Below are positions 40,212-48,274 of a DNA stretch of 64,000 nt, piece after piece. Positions within the stretch are counted from its first letter, which is position 1. Every line of letters starts with the position of its first letter. This DNA comes from G963708325 sp963708325 (lineage in GTDB: Bacteria; Actinomycetota; Thermoleophilia; Solirubrobacterales; 70-9), in NCBI GenBank assembly GCA_963708325.1, contig OY970203.1, forward strand, positions 1,922,001 to 1,986,000, in the 5' to 3' direction. The notes below the pieces were generated by a model, which saw only the letters and a list, made by a program, of their open reading frames with translations, was not told where the DNA came from and made no database searches. The translations under genes were made by a program, and so were the position numbers.

Positions 40212-40669
40212 CCGTCGCCGAGCGCATTGCCCACGTCTCCAATCGGTTCCTCGATTCGATCCGAAGCTCGCGGGCCGACGATGCGGGAGAGGAGCCCGAG
40301 GGCGGCGACCTCGATGCCCTCGAAGGCCACAAGTACTGCCTGCTCACCACTTACAAGCGCTCCGGAGACCGGGTGGCGACCCCCCTCTGGTTCGGCCTCG
40401 CTGACGGCAAGCTCTATTTCCGCACCTACGCCGACGCGGTCAAGGTCAAGCGCATCCGCAACAACCCCGAGGTGCTGATTGGGCCCTGTGACGCGCGGGG
40501 CAAGCCGAAGGGGCCGATGACCAGAGCCAGGGCCCGCGTCCTTCCGGCCGAGGAGGAGCCACGAGCCGAAGCGGTCGTGCAGTCCAACTACGGGCTGTCC
40601 CGGCGGATCTACAAGGCGAGCTTCTCGGGGCGGGTCGATGACACGTACGTGGAGGTGACCCCGCGATGA
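40208..40669 (+). CDS. PPOX-class probable F420-dependent oxidoreductase
   Basis: 153 aa from ATG 40208, overlapping the carboxylase stop (ATGA). Split-barrel core: GHKYCLLTTYKRSGDRVATPLWFGLADGKLYFRTYADAVKVKRIRNNPEVLIGPCDARGKPKGPMTRARARVL, close to the PPOX-class F420-dependent family (LTTfrrdGrpv.TPvWf and K..RIr.np.v...pcd.rG). A helical N-terminal extension (about 40 aa) is not part of the barrel. Likely reduces a double bond or carries flavin/F420 hydride in the same pathway. The next gene also overlaps (ATGA). Confidence 0.82.
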   Translation: MTVAERIAHVSNRFLDSIRSSRADDAGEEPEGGDLDALEGHKYCLLTTYKRSGDRVATPLWFGLADGKLYFRTYADAVKVKRIRNNPEVLIGPCDARGKPKGPMTRARARVLPAEEEPRAEAVVQSNYGLSRRIYKASFSGRVDDTYVEVTPR

Positions 40670-41553
40670 GCCGCTTCGACGACCCGGTGATCATCAGCTG
40701 CTCGATCTCGGGCGCGATCGCCAACCGCGACCAGTGCCCGGCGATCCCGTACACCCCCGAGGAGTACGCCGCGGAGGCCCGCAGGATCGTCGACGAGGGC
40801 GGCTCCCAGATCCACATCCACGCCCGCACGCCCGACGGCGTCCCCTCCTACGAGGTGGACGACTTCCGCGCGATCACCGAGGCGATCCTGGCCGAGGTGG
40901 ACGACGTGATCGTCAACTACTCCACGGGCGCGATCGGCATCCCGGTCGAGAAGCGGATCGAGTACCTGCGCGAGCTGCGCCCCGACGTGGCCGCGCTGAA
41001 CATGAGCTCGATGAACTACGCCAAGTACTCGAAGCGCCGCAAGGACTTCGTGTTCAAGGCGGTGTTCGAGAACAGCTTCGACACGATCATCGAGTTCCTC
41101 ACCGCGATGCGGGAGCTTCAGATCAGGCCCGAGCACGAGTGCTTCGACGCCGGCCACATCGCCAACCTCGACCCGCTCGTCGACATGGGCCTGCTTGAGG
41201 CGCCGCTCAACGTCTCGCTGGTGATCGGGGTGAACGGCGGCATTCGCCCGAATGCCCGGAACGTGGCCTTCATGGCGGAGCAGATCCCCGGCGGCGCCGA
41301 GGGACGGAACAACTGGCAGGTGATCGGGATCTCGCGCGACCAGTGGAGGCTGATCGGTGCCGCCCTGGCGCTGGGGGGCAACGTCCGGGCCGGGCTGGAG
41401 GACAACCTCTACCTGCCGAACGGCGAGATGGCGAGGTCGAACGGCGAGCTGATCGCGAAGGCGCGCCAGATGGCGGAGGACATGGGCCGGCGCGCCGCGA
41501 CGGTCGCCGAGGCGCGCGAGATGCTCGGCGTGCCGAAGCGCGTGAAGGCGTAG
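40666..41553 (+). CDS. BKACE family beta-keto acid cleavage enzyme (DUF849)
   Basis: 295 aa TIM-barrel enzyme. Zn-binding H-I-H-A-R (His 50, His 52) after IVDEGGSQ, further DVIVNYSTGAIGIP, NMSSMNYAKYSKR, ECFDAGHIANLDPLV, NVSLVIGVNGGIRPNARNVAFM and GNVRAGLEDNLYLPNGEMARSNGELIAKA (conserved E-D-N). Family members use acetyl-CoA to cleave a beta-keto acid, giving acetoacetate and a new acyl-CoA; Kce of lysine fermentation is the reference enzyme. Specific substrate not deducible. Coupled to the PPOX gene by ATGA and 6 nt before the racemase. In this operon it stands where a 3-hydroxyacyl-CoA lyase would be expected. Confidence 0.88.
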   Translation: MSRFDDPVIISCSISGAIANRDQCPAIPYTPEEYAAEARRIVDEGGSQIHIHARTPDGVPSYEVDDFRAITEAILAEVDDVIVNYSTGAIGIPVEKRIEYLRELRPDVAALNMSSMNYAKYSKRRKDFVFKAVFENSFDTIIEFLTAMRELQIRPEHECFDAGHIANLDPLVDMGLLEAPLNVSLVIGVNGGIRPNARNVAFMAEQIPGGAEGRNNWQVIGISRDQWRLIGAALALGGNVRAGLEDNLYLPNGEMARSNGELIAKARQMAEDMGRRAATVAEAREMLGVPKRVKA

Positions 41554-41559
41554 GGGGCG

Positions 41560-42795
41560 ATGGCCGAGCTCCCGCTCAGCGACGTCCGCGTGCTCGACCT
41601 GACGCGGCTCCTTCCCGGCGGCTTCTGCTCGCTGATGCTCGCCGACCTCGGCGCCGAGGTGCTGAAGGTCGAGGACACCGGCGGCGGCGACTACGTGCGC
41701 TGGGCGCCCCCGTACTACGGCGGCGACGAGCAGACGCAGCTCGGCACCCGATCCGCCTACTACCTGGCTCTGAACCGCGGCAAGCGCTCGATCCGGGTGG
41801 ACCTCAAGTCGGACCGCGGCGTCGAGGTGCTGCTGCGGCTGGTCGCGGACTACGACGTCGTCCTGGAGAGCTTCCGGCCGGGCGTGCTCGACCGCCTCGG
41901 CGTCGGCTACGAGCAGATGCGCGAGATCAACCCGGCGATCGTCTATTGCGCGATCACCGGATACGGCCAGGACGGCCCCAACGCCCAGCGCGCGGGGCAC
42001 GACATGAACTACCTCGGTCTCAACGGCCTGCTCGGCCTGACGGGGCAGGCCGGCGGGCCGCCGATCCAATCGGCCGGCCAGATCGCCGACATCGGCGGCG
42101 GCGGGATGATGGCGGCGATCGGCGTGCTGGCCGCGCTCAACGAGCGGCGCCGCTCTGGCGAGGGGCAGCTCGTGGACATCTCGATGACCGACGGCGCCCT
42201 GTCGTGGCTGGCGATGGTCGCGGCCAAGCACTTCTGCGACGGTGCGGTCCCGGATCGCGGCGACCTCGAGCTGGCGGGGGCGATCGTCTGCTACCTGCCC
42301 TACGAGGCAGCCGACGGCTGGGTCACCTGCGGAGCGCTGGAGCCGAAGTTCTGGCAGGCATTCTGCCGAGGCGTCGACCGGGAGGATTTGATCGATCGCC
42401 AGTTCGAGCGGCCCGGGTCCGAGACGTGGCGCGCGGTCGCGGAGATCTTCCGCTCCCGCAGCCGCGCCGAGTGGAAGGCGTTCAACGACGAGCACGACGC
42501 GATGATCGAGCCGGTGCTCGACCTCGACGAGGCCCTGGGCTCCGATCTGGTGCGGGCGCGCGAGATGGTCGTCGAGTTCGAGCAGCCCGAGCTGGGGACG
42601 GTGCGCCAGCTCGGCGCCCCGATCAAGCTGAGCCGCACTCCGGCCCGGCCCGCCGCCCCCGCGCCCGCGCTCGGCGAGCACACCGCCGAGGTCCTCAGGG
42701 AGGCGGGCTACGCCGACGGCGAGGTGCGCGAGCTGCTCGAGGCGGGCGCCGTCGCCGGGCCCACGGCCGGCTCCGAGCGGGCCTTTCTGTCGTGA
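41560..42795 (+). CDS. CoA-transferase family III, alpha-methylacyl-CoA racemase-like
   Basis: 411 aa. CaiB-type fold: VLDLTRLLPGGFCSLMLADLGAEVLKVE and LNRGKRSIRVDLKSDRG. The residues used by alpha-methylacyl-CoA racemase are in place: His 147 in AGHDMNYLGLNG, Asp 177 in QIADIGGGG (30 residues later, as in mycobacterial MCR) and Glu 261 in CGALEPKFW. This favours racemisation of (R)/(S)-2-methylacyl-CoA over CoA transfer. Such a step prepares methyl-branched chains for acyl-CoA dehydrogenase. Its stop overlaps the MerR gene start (GTGA). Confidence 0.85.
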   Translation: MAELPLSDVRVLDLTRLLPGGFCSLMLADLGAEVLKVEDTGGGDYVRWAPPYYGGDEQTQLGTRSAYYLALNRGKRSIRVDLKSDRGVEVLLRLVADYDVVLESFRPGVLDRLGVGYEQMREINPAIVYCAITGYGQDGPNAQRAGHDMNYLGLNGLLGLTGQAGGPPIQSAGQIADIGGGGMMAAIGVLAALNERRRSGEGQLVDISMTDGALSWLAMVAAKHFCDGAVPDRGDLELAGAIVCYLPYEAADGWVTCGALEPKFWQAFCRGVDREDLIDRQFERPGSETWRAVAEIFRSRSRAEWKAFNDEHDAMIEPVLDLDEALGSDLVRAREMVVEFEQPELGTVRQLGAPIKLSRTPARPAAPAPALGEHTAEVLREAGYADGEVRELLEAGAVAGPTAGSERAFLS

Positions 42796-43529
42796 CGCAG
42801 AAGGCCGAGAGCCCGACGCAGGGCGAGCAGGCGGCGGAGGACGGCCTGCTCAAGATCAGCGAGCTGGCGGAGGCGGCGGGGGTCTCGGCCGGGACGGTCA
42901 AGCACTACCTGCGCGAGGGCCTTCTCCCCGAGCCCGTCAAGACGAGTCGCAACATGGCCTACTACCCGCCCGAGTTCGTCGAGCGGATCAGGCTGATCAA
43001 GCAGCTCCAGGAGGAGCGCTTCCTGCCGCTTCGCGTGATCAGGGAGATGCTCGACGAGGACCCCGATCGGGCCAGGGCGCTGGTCGAGCTGGAGGACAGG
43101 ATCCTCGAGCGGGCGCTGGCCGGCGAGAAGGCACGGGTCTCGGTGGCGGAGGTGGAGCGCCGCTACGCGGTCCCGCGGGAAGTGCTCGACCGGCTTGCCG
43201 AGCTGGGCATCCTCACTCCGACCGGCCGCGGTTACTCCCCCTCCGACGTGCAAGTGGTCGAGGCGATCAGCCGGTTCCGGGCCGGCGGCTACGACGAGCG
43301 GATCGGCTTCACCGTCTACGACACCCTGCGCTACAAGCGGGCGCTGGAGGGGCTGGTCGCCGAGGAGGTACAGGTGCTGATGGGCCGGCTCGCCGGCGAG
43401 ATGGACCCCGACCGCGCCGTGGAGCTGATCGAGGCCGGCGCCGAGCCGCTCCAGGACCTGATCGCCGCGCTGCACTCGAAGCTGCTGATAGCCGAGCTTC
43501 AGCGCCAGCGCGCCGCGCGCGCGGGCTAG
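42792..43529 (+). CDS. MerR family regulator with two MerR-like HTH modules
   Basis: 245 aa from GTG 42792. First MerR domain: LKISELAEAAGVSAGTVKHYLREGLLPEPVKTSRNMAYYPPEFVERIRLIKQLQEERFLPLRVIREML. A second, shorter segment with the same layout follows at about 118-170 (VSVAEVERRYAVPREVLDRLAELGILTPTGRGYSPSDVQVVEAISRF). The C-terminal helical part (VYDTLRYKRALEGLVAEEVQVLM) would bind a ligand, perhaps an acyl-CoA. Last gene of the catabolic operon and coupled to it. Compare LiuR, a MerR regulator of leucine/isovalerate genes in proteobacteria. Candidate site: the palindrome at 37607. Confidence 0.85.
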   Translation: MTQKAESPTQGEQAAEDGLLKISELAEAAGVSAGTVKHYLREGLLPEPVKTSRNMAYYPPEFVERIRLIKQLQEERFLPLRVIREMLDEDPDRARALVELEDRILERALAGEKARVSVAEVERRYAVPREVLDRLAELGILTPTGRGYSPSDVQVVEAISRFRAGGYDERIGFTVYDTLRYKRALEGLVAEEVQVLMGRLAGEMDPDRAVELIEAGAEPLQDLIAALHSKLLIAELQRQRAARAG

Positions 43530-43532
43530 TCT
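43527..43532 (+). promoter_or_regulatory. -10-like box TAGTCT before the nucleotidyltransferase gene
   Basis: TAGTCT (its TAG is also the MerR stop) lies 6 nt before ATG 43539, suggesting a separate leaderless transcript for the glycan genes. Confidence 0.3.
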
Positions 43533-43538
43533 GCCCGC

Positions 43539-45206
43539 ATGCGGCGGGATCCGTCTGCGGCCGTGCTCGGAGGCCCGGTCAGGGCCCTGAGCCGGGCCGT
43601 CGTGCAAACCGAGCGGTCCGCCCTGCGTCCGCTGTGGGGGGCGATCTACCTGGTCGCGGCACGGCTGCTCGCCGCACATCTGACCCGCGGCCTGCCGCGG
43701 ACGTCGGTCCACCTCGCCGGCAGCATCGCCAGGGGCGAGGCGGTCTACGGCCTGTCCGACCTGGACCTGGTGGTCGTGGTGCGCGGCGGCGAGGCCCAGG
43801 CCCGGGGGGCCGCCGACGCCGTGGCCGCGCGCCGGCGCCTGCTCCGCCGCCTGCCGGGCTTCGACCGGCTGGTCAGCGTCTCCGTGTACCGGGAGCGGTC
43901 GCTGGTCCGAACCTCCCGTCACACCTGCCTAACCCACGGGCTGGGCGACGGGCGGGTGCGCGGCGAGGCGGACGGCGGCTACCTGCGTCCCGGCTCCCCG
44001 CGCGACGAGCTCTATCGACTCATCCACCCCGGGCTGTGGGGCCCCGCTGCGCCCTGGCGCCGCATCTCCGGGCCGGGGCTGTCGCCGCTCGCGACGCCGT
44101 CGTCGGCCGCCTATCGCCGCCTGGCCTGCTGGCTGGAGCTGCAGTGGTGGTGGCGCTATTCGTTCCTGCTCGCGGCCGATCCCGAGCTTCATTCCGCTCC
44201 GTATCTGTGCTTCAAGCTGTTCGCCGAGCCGGCTCGAATCTGGCTCCGGCTCGCGGCGGGCAGGCGGGCCGGGCGGGAGGAGGCGATCGAGCTGTGCGCG
44301 ACGATGCTGCCCGAGGAGGCGCCGGCGCTCGACGGCGCCCGGCGGCTGAGGGGCCGGCTGGGCCGACCGGGGCCGCCGGTTGCGGAGGCGATGGGCTGGC
44401 TGGTCCGCAGCGGCTCGCGAATCGCCGCGACGATCGCTGCGGACGTGGCGGCCGAGGGGACGACGGAGGTCGAGCTGGTCGGCGACGGGGGTGCGAGGTC
44501 TCCGCGCGGCGGCCGCACCGGACCCGGCGCAGCGGTGCCGGCGACCGTCCCCCTGGTCGACTGGCGGGCGCGGGCGATGCCGCGGCGCGCGGATGAGGTC
44601 CTCTCCCCGATGCCGGGCGATCCCGCCGATCCCGCCGCGGTCGCCGCCGCCCTTCGCCGTTGCGAGGACGCGACCCAGCCCGCGCTGCGCCGCGACGGAC
44701 TGCTGGTCCTTCCTGCCGACGCAAACGGCAGGTCGGTGCTGCTCCGCGCCGTGCAGTCTGCCGCCTCGGATCCCGTTTCGTTCGCCCTGCTCGACGGCAG
44801 CCGGGTGGCGCGATTCCCGCACGTCGCGGGCTGGTCCGCTCGGGACTGCGCGCAGCGCGCAGTCGCCGAGCACAGGAACTGGCTCGCCCTGCGCCGGTGG
44901 GAGGATCCACGGCAGGGTGTGGAGCGTCTGATCACAGCCGCTCGCGCCGGGCTCTTTCTGGAGGCCGTCGAGAGCGGCGAGCCGCGCCTTTCGCTCGGCA
45001 GTGCCGCCACGCTCGGCGGCCTGGTCGAGCGCTTCCCCGACGTCGCCGGCATCGCCGACGAGGCCCTCGGCCTGCTGGCGGCGGGCGATGGCGCCGACGT
45101 CGATCCGGCCGTGCCGGCCGGGCTGCGGGCGGTCGTCGCACGCCTGCCGGTGTACGGGCCCGACGGGGCGACCGCCGTCCGAAGCGCGAAGGCGACGTCG
45201 GCGTGA
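43539..45206 (+). CDS. Nucleotidyltransferase-domain protein of a glycan locus
   Basis: 555 aa. Residues about 55-85 carry a Pol-beta-type nucleotidyltransferase signature: VHLAGSIARGEAVYGLSDLDLVVVV (G-S...S-D-L-D-L). The remaining 450 residues are not recognised; they include Trp-rich (LELQWWWRYSFLL) and Arg/Ala-rich helical regions and no membrane segment. It is coupled to a GT2 glycosyltransferase by a 4-nt overlap (GTGA), so it probably works in surface polysaccharide or glycolipid synthesis, perhaps modifying a phosphate-linked group. Function is inferred only from the domain and neighbours. Confidence 0.6.
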   Translation: MRRDPSAAVLGGPVRALSRAVVQTERSALRPLWGAIYLVAARLLAAHLTRGLPRTSVHLAGSIARGEAVYGLSDLDLVVVVRGGEAQARGAADAVAARRRLLRRLPGFDRLVSVSVYRERSLVRTSRHTCLTHGLGDGRVRGEADGGYLRPGSPRDELYRLIHPGLWGPAAPWRRISGPGLSPLATPSSAAYRRLACWLELQWWWRYSFLLAADPELHSAPYLCFKLFAEPARIWLRLAAGRRAGREEAIELCATMLPEEAPALDGARRLRGRLGRPGPPVAEAMGWLVRSGSRIAATIAADVAAEGTTEVELVGDGGARSPRGGRTGPGAAVPATVPLVDWRARAMPRRADEVLSPMPGDPADPAAVAAALRRCEDATQPALRRDGLLVLPADANGRSVLLRAVQSAASDPVSFALLDGSRVARFPHVAGWSARDCAQRAVAEHRNWLALRRWEDPRQGVERLITAARAGLFLEAVESGEPRLSLGSAATLGGLVERFPDVAGIADEALGLLAAGDGADVDPAVPAGLRAVVARLPVYGPDGATAVRSAKATSA

Positions 45207-46114
45207 CCGCGGATCCGGCCGCGTCGGTGGTGGTCGCCACGTTCGATGGCCGCGATCGCGTCACCCCGACCCTGGCGGCGCTGCTGGAACAGGACCTGGG
45301 CGAGCCCTACGAGGTGATCGTCGTCGACTCGGGGGCGGCCGGGTGCGCGGAGCTGGTCGCGGCCGCCTTTCCGGAGGTGCGCGTCGTGCGCTCCCGGCGC
45401 CGCCTGAATCCGGGCCAGGCCCGCAACCGCGGTGTGGACGTGGCCCGCGGCCGCTTCGTGGCCTTCGTGCCCGACGACTGCATCGCCCCTCACGACTGGC
45501 TGCGGCGGCGCGTCGGCATGCATCGGTCCGGGTTCGCGGCAGTGGGGGGAGCGATCGCAAACGGGACGCCGGGCCATCCGCTCGGGACGGCCTCGTACTA
45601 CCTCGAGTACTCGGCGGTGATGCCCTCGGCACGGCTGCTGGCAGCCCAGCCGGTCCCGCACGGCCTCTCCTACGAGCGGCGGCTGTTCGACCGCCTCGGA
45701 CGCTTCCCCGAGGGGGCCGAGACGGGCGAGGACACGGTGTTCAACGAGCGATGCGTGGCCGCCGGCGTCTCGATCGGGTTCGATCCCGGAATCCGGCTCG
45801 CACACCGCAACCCGACCCGCATCGTCCCGTATCTGCGCCATCAGTACGGGCATGGCCGGGGCCTGGTGCAGTGCGTCGACCGCTACGCGCTCGAGTCGAG
45901 CGTCGGGCCGCCTCGCAGATCGGCCACCGCGGCCATGCTCGCGATATTCGGCCGCTACCCGGCGCGGCGCTGGTGGAAGGTGGCCACGCGGGTCGCCCGC
46001 GACCGCCCCGCCTCGCTGCTCTCCTGCGTGGCGCTCTCGCCGCTGATCTGGGCCGGCCTGGTGGCGAGATCGCTCGGCGCCTGGGCGGAGTGGCGGGCGA
46101 CCGCCTCGCGGTAG
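45203..46114 (+). CDS. Glycosyltransferase family 2 protein
   Basis: 303 aa from GTG 45203. GT-A motifs: ASVVVATFDGRDRVTPTLAALLEQDLGEPYEVIVVDSG, LNPGQARNRGVDVARGRFVAFVPDDCIAPHDWL (DxD equivalent in PDDC), and EGAETGEDTVFNERCVAAG with the ED catalytic motif. Two weak hydrophobic stretches near the C-terminus may touch the membrane. Adds a sugar in surface glycan synthesis. Its last 160 nt overlap the 3' end of the oppositely oriented GT4 gene. Confidence 0.85.
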   Translation: MTADPAASVVVATFDGRDRVTPTLAALLEQDLGEPYEVIVVDSGAAGCAELVAAAFPEVRVVRSRRRLNPGQARNRGVDVARGRFVAFVPDDCIAPHDWLRRRVGMHRSGFAAVGGAIANGTPGHPLGTASYYLEYSAVMPSARLLAAQPVPHGLSYERRLFDRLGRFPEGAETGEDTVFNERCVAAGVSIGFDPGIRLAHRNPTRIVPYLRHQYGHGRGLVQCVDRYALESSVGPPRRSATAAMLAIFGRYPARRWWKVATRVARDRPASLLSCVALSPLIWAGLVARSLGAWAEWRATASR

Positions 46115-47253
46115 ATCGCCTCGACCGCCTCCGTCCTGGCGCGCGTCGTATGCCGCCGAAGCACGAGCTCGCGGCCGCGCTCCGCCATCCGCCTTGCGCC
46201 CTGCGGATCGGCGACCGTGCGCAGGACCGCGGCCGCCACCGCCCCCGGATCCCGCGGCGGAGCGAGCAGGCCGGTCCGCTCCGGGACGACCAGCTCCGAG
46301 TTCCCGCCGACATCGGTGCAGACCACCGGCGTGGCCATGGCCAGGGCCTCCCGAAGCACGCCCCCGAGCGCCTCGTATATCGACGTGCTCACCACCACGT
46401 CGAGGCAGGCGATCAGCGCAGGGACATCCTGCCGAGCTCCCGCGATCGCAACCCGGTCCGCGATCGCGGGGTGGTCGCCGAGCTCCTCCCGCACCCGCTC
46501 GGTGCCCTCGCCGGCGACGACGAAGCGGACGTCGGGACGCTCTTTCGCGATCAGGCCGGCGGCGCGAAGGAACGTGGGGAAGTCCTTCACCCAGTAGTGA
46601 GCGGAGATGATCCCGACGACCGGGGCATGCGGATCGAGGCCGAGCTCGCGCCTCACCCCGTCTCCGCGGACCCGGGGGTGGAACTGCTCCGGATCGATTC
46701 CCTCGTAGACCACCTCCACCTTTGCCGGCACGACACCGGCGCCCTCGACGACGACGCGCTTGACGGCCTCCGACACCGCCACGATCCCGGCCACCCGCCG
46801 CGAGCGCAGCGCCGCGCCGGTCCAGGCCGAATGGCTGCGCCGCAGGCCGCGCTCGCGATATCCAGTGGAGAGCCACCGACGCCGGTCGATCGGATAGACG
46901 TTTCCCCAGCTCGTGATCAGCGCCGGCGGTCGCCGTCCAATGGAGGCGAGCAGGACGCGGCGGAGGGCGACGTCGCGATTGTGTGTGTGGACGATGTCGA
47001 ACGCCTGCTCGGCGAGAAGGCGCCGGAGCTCGCGAAGGCCGCGGCGGCCGGTCATCTCGATGCGGGCGACGGCGATCCCCTCCTCACGCAGCGCCTGCGA
47101 GCACAGCTCTCCCCGGTCGACGGCCGCGCCCGCATCGGGAAGCGCGCAGGTGACGGCGTGTCCGCGCCGCTGCAGCTCGCGGGCGAGGATCAGGGCCTGC
47201 CTGGTCGCCCCCCTTGTGGAGGCGGGATAGGCAAGCGCTTGCAGGATCCTCAT
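45955..47253 (-). CDS. Glycosyltransferase family 4 protein
   Basis: 432 aa. GT-B fold: MRILQALAYPASTRGATRQALILARELQRRGH at the start, IVHTHNRDVALRR, IVAVSEAVKRVVVEGAGVVPAKVEVVYEGIDPEQFHP, VVGIISAHYWVKDFPTFLRAAGLI, and the donor-binding E-x7-E block STSIYEALGGVLREALAMATPVVCTDVGGNSELV. Core ends near residue 385; the last 45 or so residues (SAQAPSDLATRPAQISGES and onward) lie wholly antisense to the GT2 gene and are low-complexity, so the original stop was probably lost. Retaining sugar transfer to a surface glycan. Confidence 0.88.
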   Translation of the reverse strand: MRILQALAYPASTRGATRQALILARELQRRGHAVTCALPDAGAAVDRGELCSQALREEGIAVARIEMTGRRGLRELRRLLAEQAFDIVHTHNRDVALRRVLLASIGRRPPALITSWGNVYPIDRRRWLSTGYRERGLRRSHSAWTGAALRSRRVAGIVAVSEAVKRVVVEGAGVVPAKVEVVYEGIDPEQFHPRVRGDGVRRELGLDPHAPVVGIISAHYWVKDFPTFLRAAGLIAKERPDVRFVVAGEGTERVREELGDHPAIADRVAIAGARQDVPALIACLDVVVSTSIYEALGGVLREALAMATPVVCTDVGGNSELVVPERTGLLAPPRDPGAVAAAVLRTVADPQGARRMAERGRELVLRRHTTRARTEAVEAIYREAVARHSAQAPSDLATRPAQISGESATQESSEAGRSRATRVATFHQRRAG

Positions 47254-47383
47254 CGAGAGACGGCCCCGTGATCGGTGTCGAGGGCCAGGCGCCGCCCTTC
47301 GTCGAGGCGCCCGGTCCGCTGGGCGATGTTATCCAGGCAGGCCTGGCCGTTCCCGCTCGCGCGGGGCGGTTGCGGCCCGCGCC

Positions 47384-47389
47384 TATACT
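47384..47389 (+). promoter_or_regulatory. -10 box TATACT of the nitrilase-tetR operon
   Basis: TATACT is followed 8 nt later by a perfect 20-bp palindrome, so the expected transcription start falls at or just before the operator. No good -35 at 17 bp is seen. Confidence 0.45.
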
Positions 47390-47397
47390 GGGCGCCG

Positions 47398-47417
47398 GGT
47401 TGACTGGCCAGTCAACC
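47398..47417. promoter_or_regulatory. Perfect 20-bp palindrome, TetR operator candidate
   Basis: GGTTGACTGGCCAGTCAACC is a gapless perfect dyad. It sits 27 nt before the nitrilase start and right after the -10 box, with a TetR gene in the same operon, so repression by the TetR protein is the simplest reading. A partial half-site (CCGACCGGTTGG, 47416-47427) abuts it. Confidence 0.8.
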
Positions 47418-47443
47418 GACCGGTTGGCCACCGAGGAGGACAG

Positions 47444-48274
47444 ATGCGCGCGGCCGTCGTACAGCTCAACTCCACAGCAGACCGAGGGCGGAACCTGCAG
47501 TCCGCGGAGCGGCTCGTGCGCGCGGCCGCGGCCGATGGCGCCGCACTGGTCGCGCTTCCGGAGAAGTTCGACCTGCTGGGAGGCGCCGACATCCTGGTTG
47601 ACGGGGCCGAGCCGATCGACGGCCCCACGGTGACGGCGGCGCGCGGATGGGCCCGCCAGCTCGGCATCCATCTGGTCGCCGGCAGCTTCGCCGAGCGGGT
47701 TCCGGGGCAGGAGAAGCTGTCGAATACGTCGCTTCTGATCGATCCCGACGGCGAGATCGTCGCCGCCTACCGCAAGATCCACATGTTCGACGTCGAGGTG
47801 GGCGGCGTCGCCTATCGGGAGTCGGAGGTCGAGGAGCCGGGCGACGAGATCGTCGTCGCCGACGCGGGTGACGTCCCGGTCGGCCTCACGGTCTGCTACG
47901 ACCTTCGCTTCCCGGAGCTGTACCGGATACTCGCCGTGCGCGGGGCGCGGGTGATCACCGTGCCCGCCGCCTTCACCGCCGAAACCGGCAGGGACCACTG
48001 GGAGGTGCTGCTGCGGGCGCGGGCGATCGAGAACCAGGTATTCGTGATCGCCCCGGGCCAGCTCGGCGAGGCGCCGCCGCACTACCGCTCCTTCGGGCGT
48101 TCCTCGATCGTCGATCCGTGGGGCGTGGTGCTGGCGACCGCCCCCGACTCGGAGTGCTTCATCGCCGCCGAGCTGGACTTCGAGGCGCAGGACCGGATCC
48201 GCGAGCGGCTGCCGTCGCTCGCCAACCGCCGTCCGGAGGCCTATCTGTGGCCCGGCGGCGTCGGGGTGGCCTGA
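47444..48274 (+). CDS. Carbon-nitrogen hydrolase (nitrilase superfamily, Nit/deaminated-glutathione-amidase-like)
   Basis: 276 aa with GAGGAGGA before ATG. The catalytic triad is in place: Glu 40 (LVALPEKFD), Lys 111 (YRKIHMFDVEVG), Cys 151 (GLTVCYDLRFPELYR). The YRKIHLFD...CYDLRFPELYR pattern is that of the Nit1/Nit2 branch, which hydrolyses deaminated glutathione or omega-amides such as alpha-ketoglutaramate. No membrane segment. Stop and start of the next gene overlap (TGATG), so nitrilase and TetR are co-translated under the palindromic operator. Confidence 0.88.
   Translation: MRAAVVQLNSTADRGRNLQSAERLVRAAAADGAALVALPEKFDLLGGADILVDGAEPIDGPTVTAARGWARQLGIHLVAGSFAERVPGQEKLSNTSLLIDPDGEIVAAYRKIHMFDVEVGGVAYRESEVEEPGDEIVVADAGDVPVGLTVCYDLRFPELYRILAVRGARVITVPAAFTAETGRDHWEVLLRARAIENQVFVIAPGQLGEAPPHYRSFGRSSIVDPWGVVLATAPDSECFIAAELDFEAQDRIRERLPSLANRRPEAYLWPGGVGVA

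Noticed and set aside
41343..42791. Long plus-strand frame upstream of and continuous with the MerR protein
   Set aside because: It is Arg/Gly-rich shadow of the racemase gene; the MerR gene starts at GTG 42792, overlapping the racemase stop as in the other pairs of the operon.
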